A stretch of 64,000 nucleotides of DNA from Stomoxys calcitrans (GCF_963082655.1 NC_081556.1:155553578-155617577); one strand, 5' to 3'; positions 34,921 to 48,011 are shown, numbered from the stretch's first letter. The notes: generated from the sequence alone by a model not told the origin. Program-made: numbers and translations.

Positions 34921-35406
34921 TATATTTCAACATTTTAAGATCTAGTCATGTCTGTCCATCCGTCTGTTTGTTCAAATCACGCAACCATCGCTAAAAATTT
35001 ATATATTTTTACCATAGACTGTTTAACTTCGAAAATTGGCTTTAGCGGACTATATAGTGACACATCCTCCTTGTGTACTGATCTCTTGATTTAAAGTCTT
35101 CGGCACATTTATATCCCGCTTATGTTTCGCCATGATATATTTTGCAGTGTCCATCCGGCAGTCTGTCTGTCTGTCTGGGGAAGAAAGCTAACTATCGAAT
35201 AAATAAAGCTAGGCGCTTGAAATTTTTAACAAACAGTTACTATTAGTGTAGGTCGGTAGAGATAGTAAATTGCCTATATCGGTCCATGGTTTGATATACC
35301 TCTCCTATATAAACCGATCTCTCAAATATACTCGCTGCGCCTCTGGAGAGTGCAATTCTTATCCGATTTGGCTGAAATTTTGCACAACGATTATGACCTC
35401 CAACAT

Positions 35407-35568
35407 GGGCGCCCCGGTAGCCGAGTTGGCAGCGTGCTTGGATTACTAGTGCAGTGGTCGTGGGTTCGATTCCCGCCAGAAGCCTTGGTCTGTCGCTGTG
35501 GTATCACAATGGACTTAAAATTGTCTAAGTGAGTCTGTAAATGACTGCCAATCTTACTTAATCTAATC
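35407..35568 (+). mobile_element. SINE-A, full length (162 bp)
   Basis: A box TAGCCGAGTTGG and B box GGTTCGATTCC. 14-bp target duplication ATGACCTCCAACAT at 35393-35406 and 35569-35582 inside the INE-1-like element. Tail 'cttacttaatctaatc'. Confidence 0.95.
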
Positions 35569-36030
35569 ATGACCTCCAACATACCTGCCAAGTATAGCTT
35601 GAATCGGTCTAAAACCTTATAAAGCTCCCATATAAGCTGAGCTATTTATTGCACATTTTGAGTTCTAGAGGGCGCACTTTTTATATGATTTAAGTGAAAT
35701 TTTGCACAACGGCTATTCCTATTACCTTTAACATATATGCCAAATATGGTCTGTTTCGGTCGATAACCGGATATGACTCTCATTTAAACCTATCTCCAGA
35801 TTTTAGTTCTTCCCTTTCGATTTGGATGAAATTTTGCACAATGGCTTCTACTATGGTCTCCAACTTCCAAACCAAGTAAGGCCTGAATCGGCCCATAACC
35901 TGATATAGCTCCATCTTATCAATTATCCTTTGTTTGCCTTTAAAGAGATTCCGGGTAACGAACTTGGCAAATGCGATCCATGGTGGAGGATTTATAAAAT
36001 TCGACCTGACCGAACTTAGCACGCTTTTAC

Positions 36031-36743
36031 ATGTATTATTTAGTTTCATAAGAAATCTTAAAAACAAAAAAAAAACCTTCTATGATAATCTTCAAGCATC
36101 AATTTTGCGAATATACATATTGGCCACCACTGTGCAATTGTTTTTCATCATTTATTCCCGCAAAACCATTATAGTTTTTGATGACCAGCCGTACCTCTCA
36201 TTGATGTTGATAACAATTGGTGTGTATGTACGGTTGCATGCATGTTGGCATCTACATGATTTGAAGCTTGTAGGTACATATATTGGAAGCATTCAATCAT
36301 TAAAGATGCTGGAATGTTTCACTATGGAATATTTTTGGTTGACGTTTTGCAGTTAATGGAGGCATTGTTCTAGAAATCTCTTCAACGGAAAACCCCTCAA
36401 GTCTAGTTCAAACTTGTTGTGACATTTCGTTGAGGAGGAACATAATGACATACAATGTTGTTGGCTAAAATGAAACCTTCCAAAATCTCTACTCCATCAT
36501 AGTGGTAGAAGATATGGCATAATGTCTTGATTATTATGCACTTGGAATTACATTTTGTTAAGGTTGCAACACATTTTAGCATATTACCAAATGTGTTGGT
36601 ATAATAAGGAAACCTGCACATTAATCAACTAGTGAGTATGGAGCTTAAATGTAATTGTTAAAGGCTTCAGGTTTTTTTTGATTATAAGCAGCTAAATTGT
36701 ATAGAAAAGATTCCACATTAATGGTGGTGAAGAAGGATAAAAT
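36031..36743. other. Unique DNA, no gene supported
   Basis: A 72-codon minus-strand frame (36403-36621) has no recognised motif. Confidence 0.4.
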
Positions 36744-37212
36744 GAAAAAAACGCAAAAGTTCGGCCGGATTGAATTTTGTGTAATAAAATTAGGTATTGG
36801 CATCAGAGGTTACATATATTTAGGAGATATACGAGTATATTTTTACAGAAATGTCAGAAGGATAGAGAGAGTTGGCAAAATATCGATGGTACTATCGATA
36901 TTTAATTTTTTTACTGAATATCGATTGATATTTATGGATGGATGGATCAATGGAAGTCTTATAAACTAAAATCAACCTAGACCTAATGGCCCAACGGCCT
37001 ACATCAATAAGAAGTATCTATGAAAAATTTCATGCGCATATCTTTGTTCGAAGGCCATGGTGATTTTGACCATCTGTTGAGCGGATAAATATAGCTAGAC
37101 TGACTTTAAATGTGCATACGATTGAGAATATATACACTTTGGAAGAGCACATAGATTTTTTGAGGTGTTACAAACTAAATGACGAGATTTGCATGCCCCC
37201 ATCCTATGGGGG
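36744..37212 (+). mobile_element. Short, degenerate INE-1-like element
   Basis: 5' 'aacgcaaaagttcggccggattg'; 3' 'gcatgcccccatcctatggggg'. Interior truncated. Contains a reversed, degenerate TATCGATA repeat at 36868-36935 (begins 'agagagttggcaaaatatcg'). Confidence 0.65.
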
Positions 37213-37480
37213 CAGATAACTATCCAACCTGACACTGAATGTATCCTTTAGATATATTGCGCCTATAGAGGGCGCAATTTTCATCTAATTAGATAAACAT
37301 TTTTCCGATGGATACTATTGCAAAACTAAGCAATCTGACACTGAATATATTGCGCCTATAGAGGGCGCAATTTTCATCTGATATGATAAACATTTTGTAC
37401 AATGATTTCTCTCATGACTTCCAAATGACTTTATTAACCTTGGCTTTATTTGGTCTGTGCATTGATATTGCTTTTGTATA
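37213..37480. repeat. INE-1-like fragment with local duplication
   Basis: 'ctgacactgaat...atattgcgcctatagagggcgcaattttcatct' occurs twice, with 'attgcgcctatag' at 37255 and 37340. Related to 26090-26204. Confidence 0.75.
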
Positions 37481-38490
37481 AATCGTTTTCGTGATGGGCG
37501 TATACTAATTTCGTCATTCTGTTTGTATCTACTCGAAATATTCGTCTGAGACCCCGTATAGTATATATATTATTGATCGTCGTGACATTTTATATCGATC
37601 TATCCATGTCCATTTGTCTGTCGAAAGCACGCTAACTTTCGAAGGAGTAAAGCTATCCGCTTAAATTTTTGCACAAATACTTCTTATTAGCGTAGGTGGT
37701 AGATTTTAAATGGGTCATATTGGTCCAAGTTTTGATATAGCTGCTATATAAACTGATCTAGGGTCTTGGCTTCTTGAGCCTCTAGAGGGCGCAATTCTTA
37801 TCCGATTTGAATGAAATTTTGCACGACGTGCTTTGTTATGATATCCAATAACTGTGCCAAGTATGGTTGAAATCGGTTCATAACCTGATATAGGTGCCAT
37901 ATAAAACGATCTTGGGTCTTGATTTCTTAAGCTTCCAGAGGGCGCAATTCCTATTCGATTTGGCTAAAATTTTGCATTACGTATTTCATTATGACTTTCA
38001 ACAACTGTGCCAAGTATGGTTCAAATCGGTTCATAACCTGATATAGCTGCCATATAAACCGTCTGGGATCTTGACTTCTTGAGCCTCTAGAGGTCGCAAT
38101 TCTTGTCCGATTTGCCTGAAATTTTGTACGACGGATCCTCTCGTGACCATCAACATACGTGTTTATTATGGTCTGAATGGGTCTATAACCTGATACAGCT
38201 TCCATATAAATCGATCTCTCTATTTTACTTCTTGAGCCCCTAAAGGGCGCAATTCTTATTCGAATTGGCTGAAATTTTACAAAGGTCTCCAACATATAAT
38301 TTAATTGTGGTCCAAACCCGACCATATCTCGATATCGCTCTAATAGTAGAGCAAATCTTTTCTTTTATAAGAAAAGATTTGCCGCGAAAAGAAGAGTTGC
38401 CGCGAAAATAACTCGACAAATGCGATCCATGGTGAAGGGTATATAAGATTCGGCCCAGCCAAACTTAGCACACTTTTACTTGTTACTTCT
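37481..38490 (-). mobile_element. INE-1-like element, reverse, near complete
   Basis: From 'gtatactaatttcgtcattctg' to 'ggcccagccaaacttagcac' and 'cttttacttgtt'. Monomers have 'ttcttgagcctctagagg'. The 5' hairpin is degenerate (gattcggcccagccaaac). Confidence 0.85.
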
Positions 38491-38520
38491 CATTTGCGTG
38501 TGAGATATAGGTGATGGGAA

Positions 38521-38612
38521 ATTGACCATAGTATCGATACTATCGATATTTATTATTATAACTATCGAAAATATCGAATGTTGCGATTATCGATAGTTTG
38601 CCAGCTCTAGAT
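38521..38612 (+). repeat. Small repeat with TATCGATA motifs, copy 2
   Basis: TATCGATA at 38532-38539, 38541-38548 and 38588-38595, ending 'gtttgccagctct'. Confidence 0.8.
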
Positions 38613-39889
38613 ACATATGATGTGAGTAATAAAAGACATAAATGACAAAAATTGACAATTTTCTTTTTTAAATGAAATTTTGATGAAATTTTCCATGAAA
38701 TTCAAATTTTGACAAAAGTCCAGTTTTTAAAGTTTAAACTTCGTAGTCAATAAAATGACTAGCTAAAGCTACAAACTCATTTTAAAACATACAAAAAATT
38801 ATGAATTCAATTTGAATTTGTGATTTCTTCACTCTAAATACAGGTAAGTAAAGAAAGTTTAGGTAGACTTAGATATAATACCCGATGATGACTACCAGCT
38901 ATGCGTTATCACTCAATTCCTAATTGATTATCAGCATAATTTGATGTGCCTTTATTTTAATGGGTGCGGCATAATGAAGCGTGAATTTGATTAATTAAAA
39001 ATTCACCTGACGAACAGACGTCTGACAAGCCTGACGCATTAAATGATTCTATGGAAAGTACTACAACTGATCCAGGTAAGAAAGAGCTGTTCAGATGAGG
39101 GGGCACAAGCCACGACGACGACCAACATGATTCCTGAAATATTTGTATGTATATTAGGCCTGTCTCAGAATCGAAACGAACATAAAAATCGAACCAAAAG
39201 CAAACATTCACATAAATAAATAAAAACAAAACACATTTAAATAACTTTAATTAAATAATCATGAATATGAATGAGAAGTACATCATGGGGTGTTAAAATG
39301 TCCATTTTAATGGCGAATGGAATTTAGTCTATGTAGCAAATCATCATAAAATCGTTAAAAAAAATTAAAATAAAATCAACAGACCAGTGTCTTAAGTATG
39401 GCAAAACCAAAAACTTGGTACTTGAGTGGGGGATGTCGATTTGATCGATTTTATGGCAATGACATCATCTCACAACTCAAAGATGGCCAAGATATCCGGG
39501 ATAAATGTCGTAGAAAGTTCTACATTTGAATTTTAAGAAGAAAAGCAAAAAATTTACAGCTTATAGGAGAAATCAGGCATCACACCGAGAGAAAGTGGAG
39601 GTTGAAGCTACATTTAGAAATATTAATATATTAAATATATTATATTTTTGTCTTCAAGTTGAAAACAACAGGTAAAGGAAGCTTTAGATTATTGTTACAT
39701 AAACTACTACATGTACATTAGGGTGGGTTGATTTTTTTTTTTAAATCGTAGCGTAAACTGCATAAAAATCTAAGAAAATTCTCCAAAGAAACCATATATC
39801 TAAAATAAAATCCTAATCCGCGCCTCTCGACTTGAAAATGTATATGCCTGTCTTGGCATAGAAATAAATGCTAGAAATAATAGCTTTTT
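38613..39889. other. Unique DNA with two strong donor-like sites
   Basis: 'aaatacaggtaagtaaag' (GTAAGT at about 38843) and 'gatccaggtaagaaag' (GTAAGA at about 39076) are good plus-strand donors. The second follows an open stretch from about 38996 (NSPDEQTSDKPDALNDSM and on) with no convincing acceptor. Weak evidence for an exon at about 39030-39075. Confidence 0.15.
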
Positions 39890-39892
39890 TTC

Positions 39893-40155
39893 ATTCCACT
39901 AAAGACCAGGGGATACTTCTCTCATGTCAATGAGTTCAGTCCGATTAAAGTTTTAGCTCAATGGTAAGGGGCCTCATTTTTTTATTCCGAGTCCGAACGG
40001 CGAGCCGTTTAGCGACACAACTTGGTAGAGAAGTTTTAACATGACAGGATACCTCACAAATGTAGCCAACATTAGTAAGGAGATAACCACTGCTGAAAAT
40101 TTTTCTGATGTTCACGCCGAGATTTGAACCTAGGCGTTCGGCGTAATAGAAGATA
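39893..40155 (-). mobile_element. SINE-B, degenerate
   Basis: 'ccactaaagaccaggggatac', 'atgtcaatgag.tcagtccgatt', 'ggggcctca.ttttt', 'gatgttc.cgccgagatttgaacctagg'. The tRNA-like head is mostly lost. Confidence 0.85.
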
Positions 40156-40590
40156 TTAAATTGGGAGATCGGTTTATATGAGAACTATATTAGGTAACAG
40201 CCCGATTTGGACCAACTAGGCACGAGTGTTGCGTCATAAAAAAACACTCCGTGCAAAATTTCAGCCATATAGGATAACAATTCCGGTTTCCATGGGTTTA
40301 AGAAGTAAAATCGGAAGATAAGCTTATATGGAAGCTATATCAAGTTATATACTACTTTGAGTCATACTTGGCACGAGTGTTGTTTAATCAACCGATTTAT
40401 ATTGTTTCGGCCCGAAATTTGGTTCGGATGTTTTTGTTACCCACCTGACCCAATTTACCGCAGTTCATCAAAATCGGTTTAAAATTAGATATGGAATCCA
40501 CATAATGATATCGCCCAAATTCCAACTATAAAGTAGATGTAGGTTGCTATATAGTCAGTAGTGCCCTACTTTTGCCTTCCCTTATTTGTT
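40156..40590. mobile_element. INE-1-like fragments, including a subfamily C end
   Basis: 'gggagatcggtttatatgag' monomers followed at 40400-40580 by a subfamily C 5' end ('gatgtaggttgctatatagtcagtagtgccctacttttgcc'). Confidence 0.7.
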
Positions 40591-42480
40591 TCTTATTGAT
40601 GTATATTATTGTTTACTTTCCAGGTATTCCCAATTAAAGCCAGAAGTTTAATTGAGATTGAGTGCGAAGTTTTCTCCTGTTCCTTAGTGGAATGTTTATT
40701 TCCCACATGGTGGGAAAAATTATACATTCGTTTGAACAATCTGCCATCTAACAAAGTTTTCCGTTTGGCGTTTGTTTGGATTATATAGAAAAGCCAAACC
40801 ATGTGCATGTCTGCGTGTAGTCTATAAACATAAACAATTAAGTAGGCACACCATCGGCTCTTGCTGCCTTAATCTACCTGCCAGTATTTATTTTAAAGTT
40901 TCACCGTCGCCGATAGTACAATGCATAACCACATTTGAATAAACATTCATTTATAGTTGTCCCGATCAGCATATTTTCCCCTTAATACAGAACTTGCCCT
41001 ATAAAGAAACTGTCGAAAAAAATAATACATTTTTAACATTTGTATTTAAAATTTCAAATTTTAGCAAAAGTTTTTATTTTAGTTTTTAAAATAATCCAAT
41101 AGTTTTTGAACTACACCAACTATGTCTACGTGTACTCTCAGACGCCATAAAGTCTGGCCTAATGTGAAAAGGCTTAGCAAACTCACTATAAAATATTGTT
41201 TAAAATTTTAGCTTGCATTGTGTTTGTTAAACCGTGTTATGTCATATATATTGTATTTAATATGCTTGAAATTTTCAGCGATTTTGCATATTAAATATCT
41301 CTTGGATTAGTTGGATTAGCCAATATTACATAGCTGGGTGTGAGCTGATTTGCATGAGCAACATTTTTTAATTTACATCAGAGTTCAAAGGTTTGGTGAG
41401 TGCTGTTGGTAGGGTATAATTCTTTGGCTGATAACCAGCACGAATTTTTCTAATAATCTTTAGACCAGTATTATATGTATTGGGCTCTGAAGCACTGAAT
41501 TACCTATATACATAAGAATAGACTGATCTGATGAGATAGCGGTAAGAGACAGAAGGGTTTTTATTATCAATACTGTGGGTGAACACTACACTATACAAAA
41601 AGTTAACCCAAACTTAAACATTTTGTCCTTGATGTAAAAATGTTGGTAATGAAAGCAAGCCAAAGAAGCGAATCTTTAATAAAAAGATGCTATCTTTAAA
41701 ATTTAAGACACTATATACAAATGGACACAACCTTTCGACTTCAATTTCGATCACTGACTTTTCTCACTTTAACCAATAAGATGACTCTCAATTTCTTATT
41801 TTTCGAATAATCCAAATAATCTTCACTTCCAAAATTCCAAAATTAAACATTTTTCAGCTGTTGAGAGTACATTTATTTATCGTTTATTTGAAAAAAGATT
41901 ATCGATTATTAGATTAAGAGGTTATCGATTATTAGACAAACCGATTCATCGATTAATATGTCTAATAAAACAAAATAGTGCTAATGGATCCGGTTTATTT
42001 GAATTTCCTCCTAGAACTAAATCAACAAATTCTCATTATAATCGAATGAAATTTTGTCAACGTATGGTCCAAATTATGATAAAATTACACAATTCATATA
42101 TTTTCAAACTTTTTTAACGATTAATCGAATAACGATTCTAAATTATTCAATTATTTCATTTTGAAGTTATTTGCCTGTTTTGGTGAAGATCATTAAAATA
42201 TACAATCTTTGTTTCTTTCTCTTTCAAGACGAGCTCAATAATCGCAGATTTTCTTTGCAAATGGAAAAGCAAAGCCAGAGATCGCAACATACACCGACCA
42301 CTATTGCACGCGTTTCGTAATTTGGTTACAATTACTCATCAACTATATTAGGTGTCAAGGCTTCATGAACCGTACCTTGGTATGTTGTACTTTTACCGAA
42401 TTTATTGCGAAAACGCCTCTATAATATAAATTCCACATCAACCAAGCTCTACAACCCTGTCTATAAGCCGTCCCTTCATA
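40591..42480. other. Mostly unique DNA
   Basis: 40665-40705 resembles the SINE-B 3' end ('cctgttccttagtggaatgt'). 41880-41960 has several 'ttatcgattatta' motifs. No gene supported. Confidence 0.4.
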
Positions 42481-42499
42481 ATGCATGTTAGTTTTTCGA

Positions 42500-42785
42500 T
42501 TATTTTCTGGAGCAATACGAGAGATACAACACAGGTTCTGCTGCCAATAGATTGTTGTCGACATTGAGATCTCCCAACTATCCATCAAAGAGTACAGGCC
42601 AAGTCGCAGTTGCCTTCAATGGTCAACAGATACAAGAATCAAAATGGTGTGCAAACCATTTTGGTAGACAATTTATCGAGCACCCAACTGAAGACAAGAT
42701 AAGAAGGAGCACCCGAAGGAGACACCGACACTCTTGTTCAGAACTAAAATTGAACCATTCAGTACAGGAGACTTTGCCATAGTTA
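42500..42785 (+). pseudogene. Non-LTR retrotransposon fragment upstream of RT
   Basis: The plus frame 42552-42782 reads SPNYPSKSTGQVAVAFNG, then KWCANHFGRQFIEHPTEDKI and RRSTRRRHR. This resembles the endonuclease-to-RT linker in jockey/CR1-type LINE ORF2s ('CAN.F.RQF..HP'). Only about 75 codons remain. The assignment is by recalled similarity. Confidence 0.5.
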
Positions 42786-42864
42786 GGGGGTCACCTAACT
42801 ATGGCTTTAAATTAAAAAAACAAATATTCAAAATTTAACCATAGAGAATATTACTTCAAGGGCT

Positions 42865-43070
42865 ACGTCAGTGGTGGGAGCTATATGCAGATCGAAACCG
42901 ATTTGGCGTATTTGCAAATCCCAACAACCTACATCAATGAAAAGTTTCTTGTAAAATTTCGAGCCCACTAGTTTACGCATTCGACCCCTGTCGAGATTTC
43001 GGCAGACGAACGGACATGGCTAGAGCGACTCAAGTATTGAGACGATCTAGAAAATACCCAGCAAAAACTT
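42865..43070 (+). mobile_element. INE-1-like 3' fragment
   Basis: 'gggagctatatgcagatcg', 'tttgcaaatcccaacaacctac', 'gacatggctagagcgactcaag'. Confidence 0.7.
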
Positions 43071-43304
43071 GGTAAGTACATGTCATTATTTTTGGCATGA
43101 AAAAGAATGGATAACTGATTATCCTTAGATTTACTAGCTGCTAAAATATAACGAGTTATCAACAGGAATACCATCTGTGTTACTAGTAATGCAAATGTCA
43201 TTACATACAACATTCAATGAAGCTCAAGAATTAGCACTTATTTCTAATAATAGAAAAAAAAATCATTATTATAACCTTGGTATTGATAAAAAAATACCTT
43301 TAAG

Positions 43305-43545
43305 AAACTGCGGGCAAAGTTATCTCATACCCATGAGTGCTGTCCATTGCAAGGTTAATCTCAATGATAAGGGACCTCCATTTTATTGACGAGTCCGAAT
43401 GACTGGCCGAAAAGGGACACCACTTAGTAGCGCTAGGAAGGAAATACTGTGGCGTTATTAATATAGCAAAATATTTGTAATTTTTTCTACCTCCCCACAA
43501 ATCCGTTGAGCGTCTGCTTTGAAAACGGAAGGTTCTTGGTTCAAC
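43305..43545 (-). mobile_element. SINE-B, strongly degenerate
   Basis: 'gagtgctgtccattgcaagg', 'tctcaatgataagggacctcc', 'gacgagtccgaatgac' align to the SINE-B body; the head is decayed. Confidence 0.65.
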
Positions 43546-43914
43546 ATTCAGCTGCGATGAAGGTAAAGTTTTAAATTTATTTATAATGTGAATTATTCAT
43601 ATAAAATTTGTCTTCTTCAATAAAACTGAGCATTGAGAACGTGGTGGTAGGGAAAGGCGGGAACATGTTTGAGTCTATGTAGTTATTTTTTAGCAACGTT
43701 CAACTAAAATATGTCATTATTTTTTGACAACTTTTATGCTTAGACATAAGTACTTATTTTTCAACTGTTGGTATGCTTGTGCGGAAGGACTTTCCTCCTA
43801 GGACATCGTCAAGTAAAAGTAATTAGAAACGATGCCTAAAAATAAGTAGTTATTAAATAGTTTTTGAATGAGCTTACGTTTCTGGTTATTTGGTAATGAG
43901 AGTTTTTGCTGGGT

Positions 43915-45195
43915 ATGTATTTTACGGGCCCAAGACCTTAAATCGAGAGATCGGTCTATATGGCTGCTATATCCAAATCTGAACAGATCTTGGCCAAATT
44001 GCAAAAATATCTCGTGGATCCTAGCACAACTCACTGTCCCAAATTTCAGCGACATCGGCAATAAATGCGCCTTTTATGGGCCCAAAACCTTAAATCGAGA
44101 GATCGGTCGATATGACAGCTATATCCAAATCTAAACCGATCTGGGCCAAATTTAAGAAGAATGTCGATGAGCCTTACACAACTCACTGTCCCAAATTTCG
44201 ACGACATCGGACAATAAATGCGCCTTTTATGGGCCCAAAACTTTAAATCGAGAGATCGGTCTATATGGCAGCTTTATCGACATCTGGACTGATCTGGGCC
44301 AAATTAAAGACGAATTTCGATGGGCCCAACACAACTCACTGTCTTAAATTTCGGCGACATCGGATAACAAATACGCCTTTTATGGGTCCAAAACCTTAAA
44401 TCGAGAGATCGGTCTATAAGGCAGCTATATCCAAATTTGGAGCGATCTGGACCGAAATGTAGAGGAACGTCGATGGGCCTAGCACAACTCACTCCCCCAA
44501 ATTTTGCTAAAATTGAATAATAAATGCGGCTTTTATGGGCCCAAGACCTTAAATCAAGAGATCGGTCTATACGGCAGCAATATCCAAATCTGGACCTATC
44601 GGGGACATATTGAAGAAGGATGTCGAATAGCCTAACACAACTCTCTGTCCCATATTTCAGCAAAATCGGATAATAAATGTGGCTTTTATTTGCTAAGAAC
44701 GGTCTCTATGGCAGCGATTTCAAGATATAGTCCGATGTAGCCCATCTTTGAACTTAACCTGCTTATGGGCAAAAAAAGAATCTGTGCAAAGTTTCAGCTC
44801 AATATCTCTGTTTTTAAAGACTGTAGCATAATTTCAACAGACAGAAGGGCGGACAAGGCTATATCGCCTTAGATTTTTATATATTAGGTTATATATATTA
44901 GGTTGCCCAAAAGGTAATTGCGGATTTTTTATATAGTCGGCGTTGACAAATTTTTTCACAGTTTGTGACTCTGTAATTGCATTCTTTCTTCTGTCAGCTA
45001 TCAGCTGTTACTTTTAGCTTGCTTTGGAAAAAATTTTAAAAAAGGTATATTTGATTAAAGTTCATTCTAAGTTTTATTAAAAATGCATTTACTTTCTTTT
45101 AAACTTCCGCAATTACTTTTTGGGCAACCCAATACTTTATAGGATCGAAAATTGAGAATTCAATGTGTTGCACACGGAATGACAAAATGAATATA
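43915..45195 (+). mobile_element. INE-1-like element with five 153-bp monomers
   Basis: 'g.g.cttttatgggcccaa' starts at about 44067, 44220, 44373, 44526 and 44679. The 3' end ('atatcgccttagatttttat') is interrupted by the MITE at 44898 and resumes 'tactttataggatcg'. Confidence 0.9.
44898..45132. mobile_element. Mariner-type MITE, copy 2 (235 bp)
   Basis: Same inverted ends as 4163-4372 (here TTAGGTTGCCC ... GGGCAACCCAA), TA on both sides (44896-44897, 45133-45134). Retains an internal stretch near 45030 missing from copy 1. Confidence 0.9.
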
Positions 45196-46559
45196 CTCCT
45201 AAAATTATTTTTAGGGTAATAGTAGAGCAATTGTGGCCAAAATTAAAACTTACTTTACACTAGATTACATACTAAATTCACACGTACGCCTATGCTCTTT
45301 GTTTTAGTCATTGTCAGACAGCCACGAATGAACATGTGCATAATTTTTGTGTTTTCATTTTAAAAACAATGTTTTTTCTGATTAAACTCTAGATAAGGAA
45401 GGAAAGATTTATAATTTTGTTTAATACTATGTTTTTTTTAAACATCACCTTTTGTCGCATAAATGTTCATTCATAGAGAGAAATGTAAAAAATTAGGGAA
45501 AGTAATTCACGCATACTGTCTTATTTTTATTTTGGGCACCATTGTAGTAGAGAGAGTGACAGAGAAAATCCCGAGAGCAACAGTAAACGAACAAGAATAA
45601 GGAGAGCGAGCCGAACTAAGAAAATAAAACAACCACCACTAATATAAACACCCCCGGCGCTATGCAGCAAAGCAAGCACATGTGTGGTCTGTTAAAATGG
45701 TTTTTTGTTTTGCTTATGGTTGTTATATGTTGGCTTGCAGTGCGAATGCAAACAACAGCAAATTTTTACTTTGGGTCGTTAAGATTCAAAATAAATTGTT
45801 GCAGGAAAATAAACAAATTTTGTCGGAGTCTTTTCGACAAAAGTTGTTGTTTTTCATCATTATTTGTATGTGTGTGTGAATAAAAATGTGGCGGTTCACA
45901 CAAACAGAAAGACAGAAACAGTAAGCGGAGAGAGTAGAGACGTTGCCTGGATTTTATTTGGGGGAGGGGGGGCACCCCACATTTTTTCAAAATCGAAAAA
46001 TTGCTAAATTCTTCTGTTACTGTAAAATTGGTAAGGATACCTCAAACTTTTTTGCGGTTATCTTGGTTTTATAGTTATAGCTTTGGCGAATCAACTTCAG
46101 TATTTTGATGAACTTTTTTTTTTGCTCTCATTTTAATTTGATCAGTAATTAGTTGTATGATTTCAACAGGAAACTTTTTGCGTCGGTCAATTGGTTTTAA
46201 ATAAATTTTATTTCCATCAAATTTAACGCAAAAAAATTAAAAAAATTAAGGAACTAAAAATGTAAAATATTTAAAAAAATAAAGTTTGACCAATTTTTAT
46301 GACGAGCCATCTGTCTATCTATCTTTAGAAAATCTTTCATGAAGTTCAAAAATATTACACTAAAATTTTGTCTTTAAATAAAATTTGTTTAGAAATAAAT
46401 TAAGTTAAAATTTAGTACTTAAGAAAAATAATCTTAAGGAAGTCCAGGTGTGATCAAAATTTTGTCTCTGTAGAATATTATAAATATGAAATGTTGTTAT
46501 GTTAAAAAGTTTTACTAAAACTTTGTGTTTAGAATAAATTTAATTAAAACAGGAACAGG
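45196..46559. other. Unique DNA with GA-rich leader-like stretch
   Basis: 45541-45660 is purine/GA-rich like a fly 5' leader. It is followed by a 73-codon frame (45662-45883) whose start (CGLLKWFFVLLMVVICWLAV) resembles a membrane segment. The same T-rich DNA also reads as an intron 3' end (cttgcag at 45737). Neither reading is confirmed. Confidence 0.2.
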
Positions 46560-48007
46560 CGACCATTTGTTTCGAAGTGTAGATCTATATTTCGATGTGT
46601 CACCAACGGAATGACTACATTGGTATACTCTCATCTTATGGTAGTGTGTATATAAAATGACCAGGGTTATTGACTTTTCGTTCTTACTTGTTTGCCATTT
46701 CCCAAATGCAAAATTCGAATAAGTTTGTTTTTCAAAAACATGTAGAATTAATTGGTCCTTTATTTCGTACAATATTGTACTCATGTATGTGTATATCAAA
46801 TAAATTATTTTTATTACTATTTTTAATTAGGTAAAGGGCTAGTATACTACGTGAAGAGATGTACGTATAAATATGTCGTTAAGCTCCATAGATTGTCTTT
46901 GGATTTGGGAAGAGTTTGGTAATGTGGTGGGTTGGTCTGTATTACTCTTAGAGATTAGTGTTTAGGCCTCCGAATAAACATTGGATTTGCACAATGGATT
47001 GCTTTTGTTTTTGTTCTGAGTATTCAATAAATATGTTATGGAAGTTCTAAATTTATATGTTTGTGGCTTGTCTTTCGTTCTTATTATTATCAGTATGTGT
47101 AGAATTAGATCTGCGTATATGAGTGTGTGTCTAAGTTTTTGCATTTCAGTTTTAGAGTCCATTAATTAACTCATTAGTATATTATTATTTATTTTTATTG
47201 GCCAATAATAACCATAATAATATATTTTTGTGTTTACTGCTGCTTGTTGGTTATTTATTTTTCTTTTTTTTTCCTACTTCCTTCTACTTCCGCTTAATCG
47301 TATCAGACTTTTTGAATGAAATTTGAATAAAACTAAAAACTAAACAACATCGGCTAATAAATTCTATCTAAGACAACAGAAAAGCAAATTATTGTTGGTT
47401 AAAAAAAAGCTCAAAGACTAAAACCGACTGTAGTGAGTGGCAGCTTAGGCTGGCAGATAGTACTTACCTGTACATTGTTGTTGTATAAGTATTTAGAAAA
47501 TTTCTCTAATATATTATTAAACAATTGTGTGTGTCTGTTTGTCGGTACACAATTGACGTGTGCCGTAATGCGTCAGGGAATTTGTACTCTCTCATTATTG
47601 GCGCATGTCACAGCATATGCAGATTAGACTTCCGATATCGCCAGTGTATTGGAAGTGATATATTATGCATAGATTGAAATAAGGTCAGACCACAACCATC
47701 ACCTTCATTAAAAAGACCCTCAAGCAGCAAACTATGTTGACAAGTTGCATAGTAGACTGTGGTCCAAAAAATTGCATTGATAAAAAACTTGGGTTCAAAC
47801 TCCAGTGCAAGTCATGTTAGAAAAGCAAATATAAAGGGCATTCAAAAATTATAAAAATCTGCAAATATTTGTAAAGAGCTTCGCGAGAAATATTTAATAT
47901 ACCTAAATGTCTAAATACAACCCGTCAGTCTCTATCCCCTATCAAGATGGACATAAAGACTAAACCGTCAAAGACTCGAAAATAGATTGTACAGAAGGCT
48001 AAGCAGA
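46560..48007. other. Mostly unique DNA
   Basis: A short INE-1-like 3' scrap lies at 46575-46660. A minus-strand CAG|GTAAGT donor-like match lies at about 47460-47472, without an associated open frame. Several AATAAA-like motifs. No gene supported. Confidence 0.35.
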
Positions 48008-48011
48008 TGTA

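Noticed and set aside
35934..36356. 140-codon plus-strand frame
   Set aside because: It starts inside the 5' end of a reversed INE-1-like element and runs into unrelated DNA; no motif supports it.
40624..40788. 54-codon open frame after a good acceptor (tttactttccag)
   Set aside because: Part of it (40665-40705) matches the SINE-B 3' end and the antisense frame is equally open, so coding is unlikely.
46962..47162. 66-codon minus-strand frame in repeat-free DNA
   Set aside because: Composition is plausible, but there is no splice or motif support and the length is within chance for AT-rich DNA.
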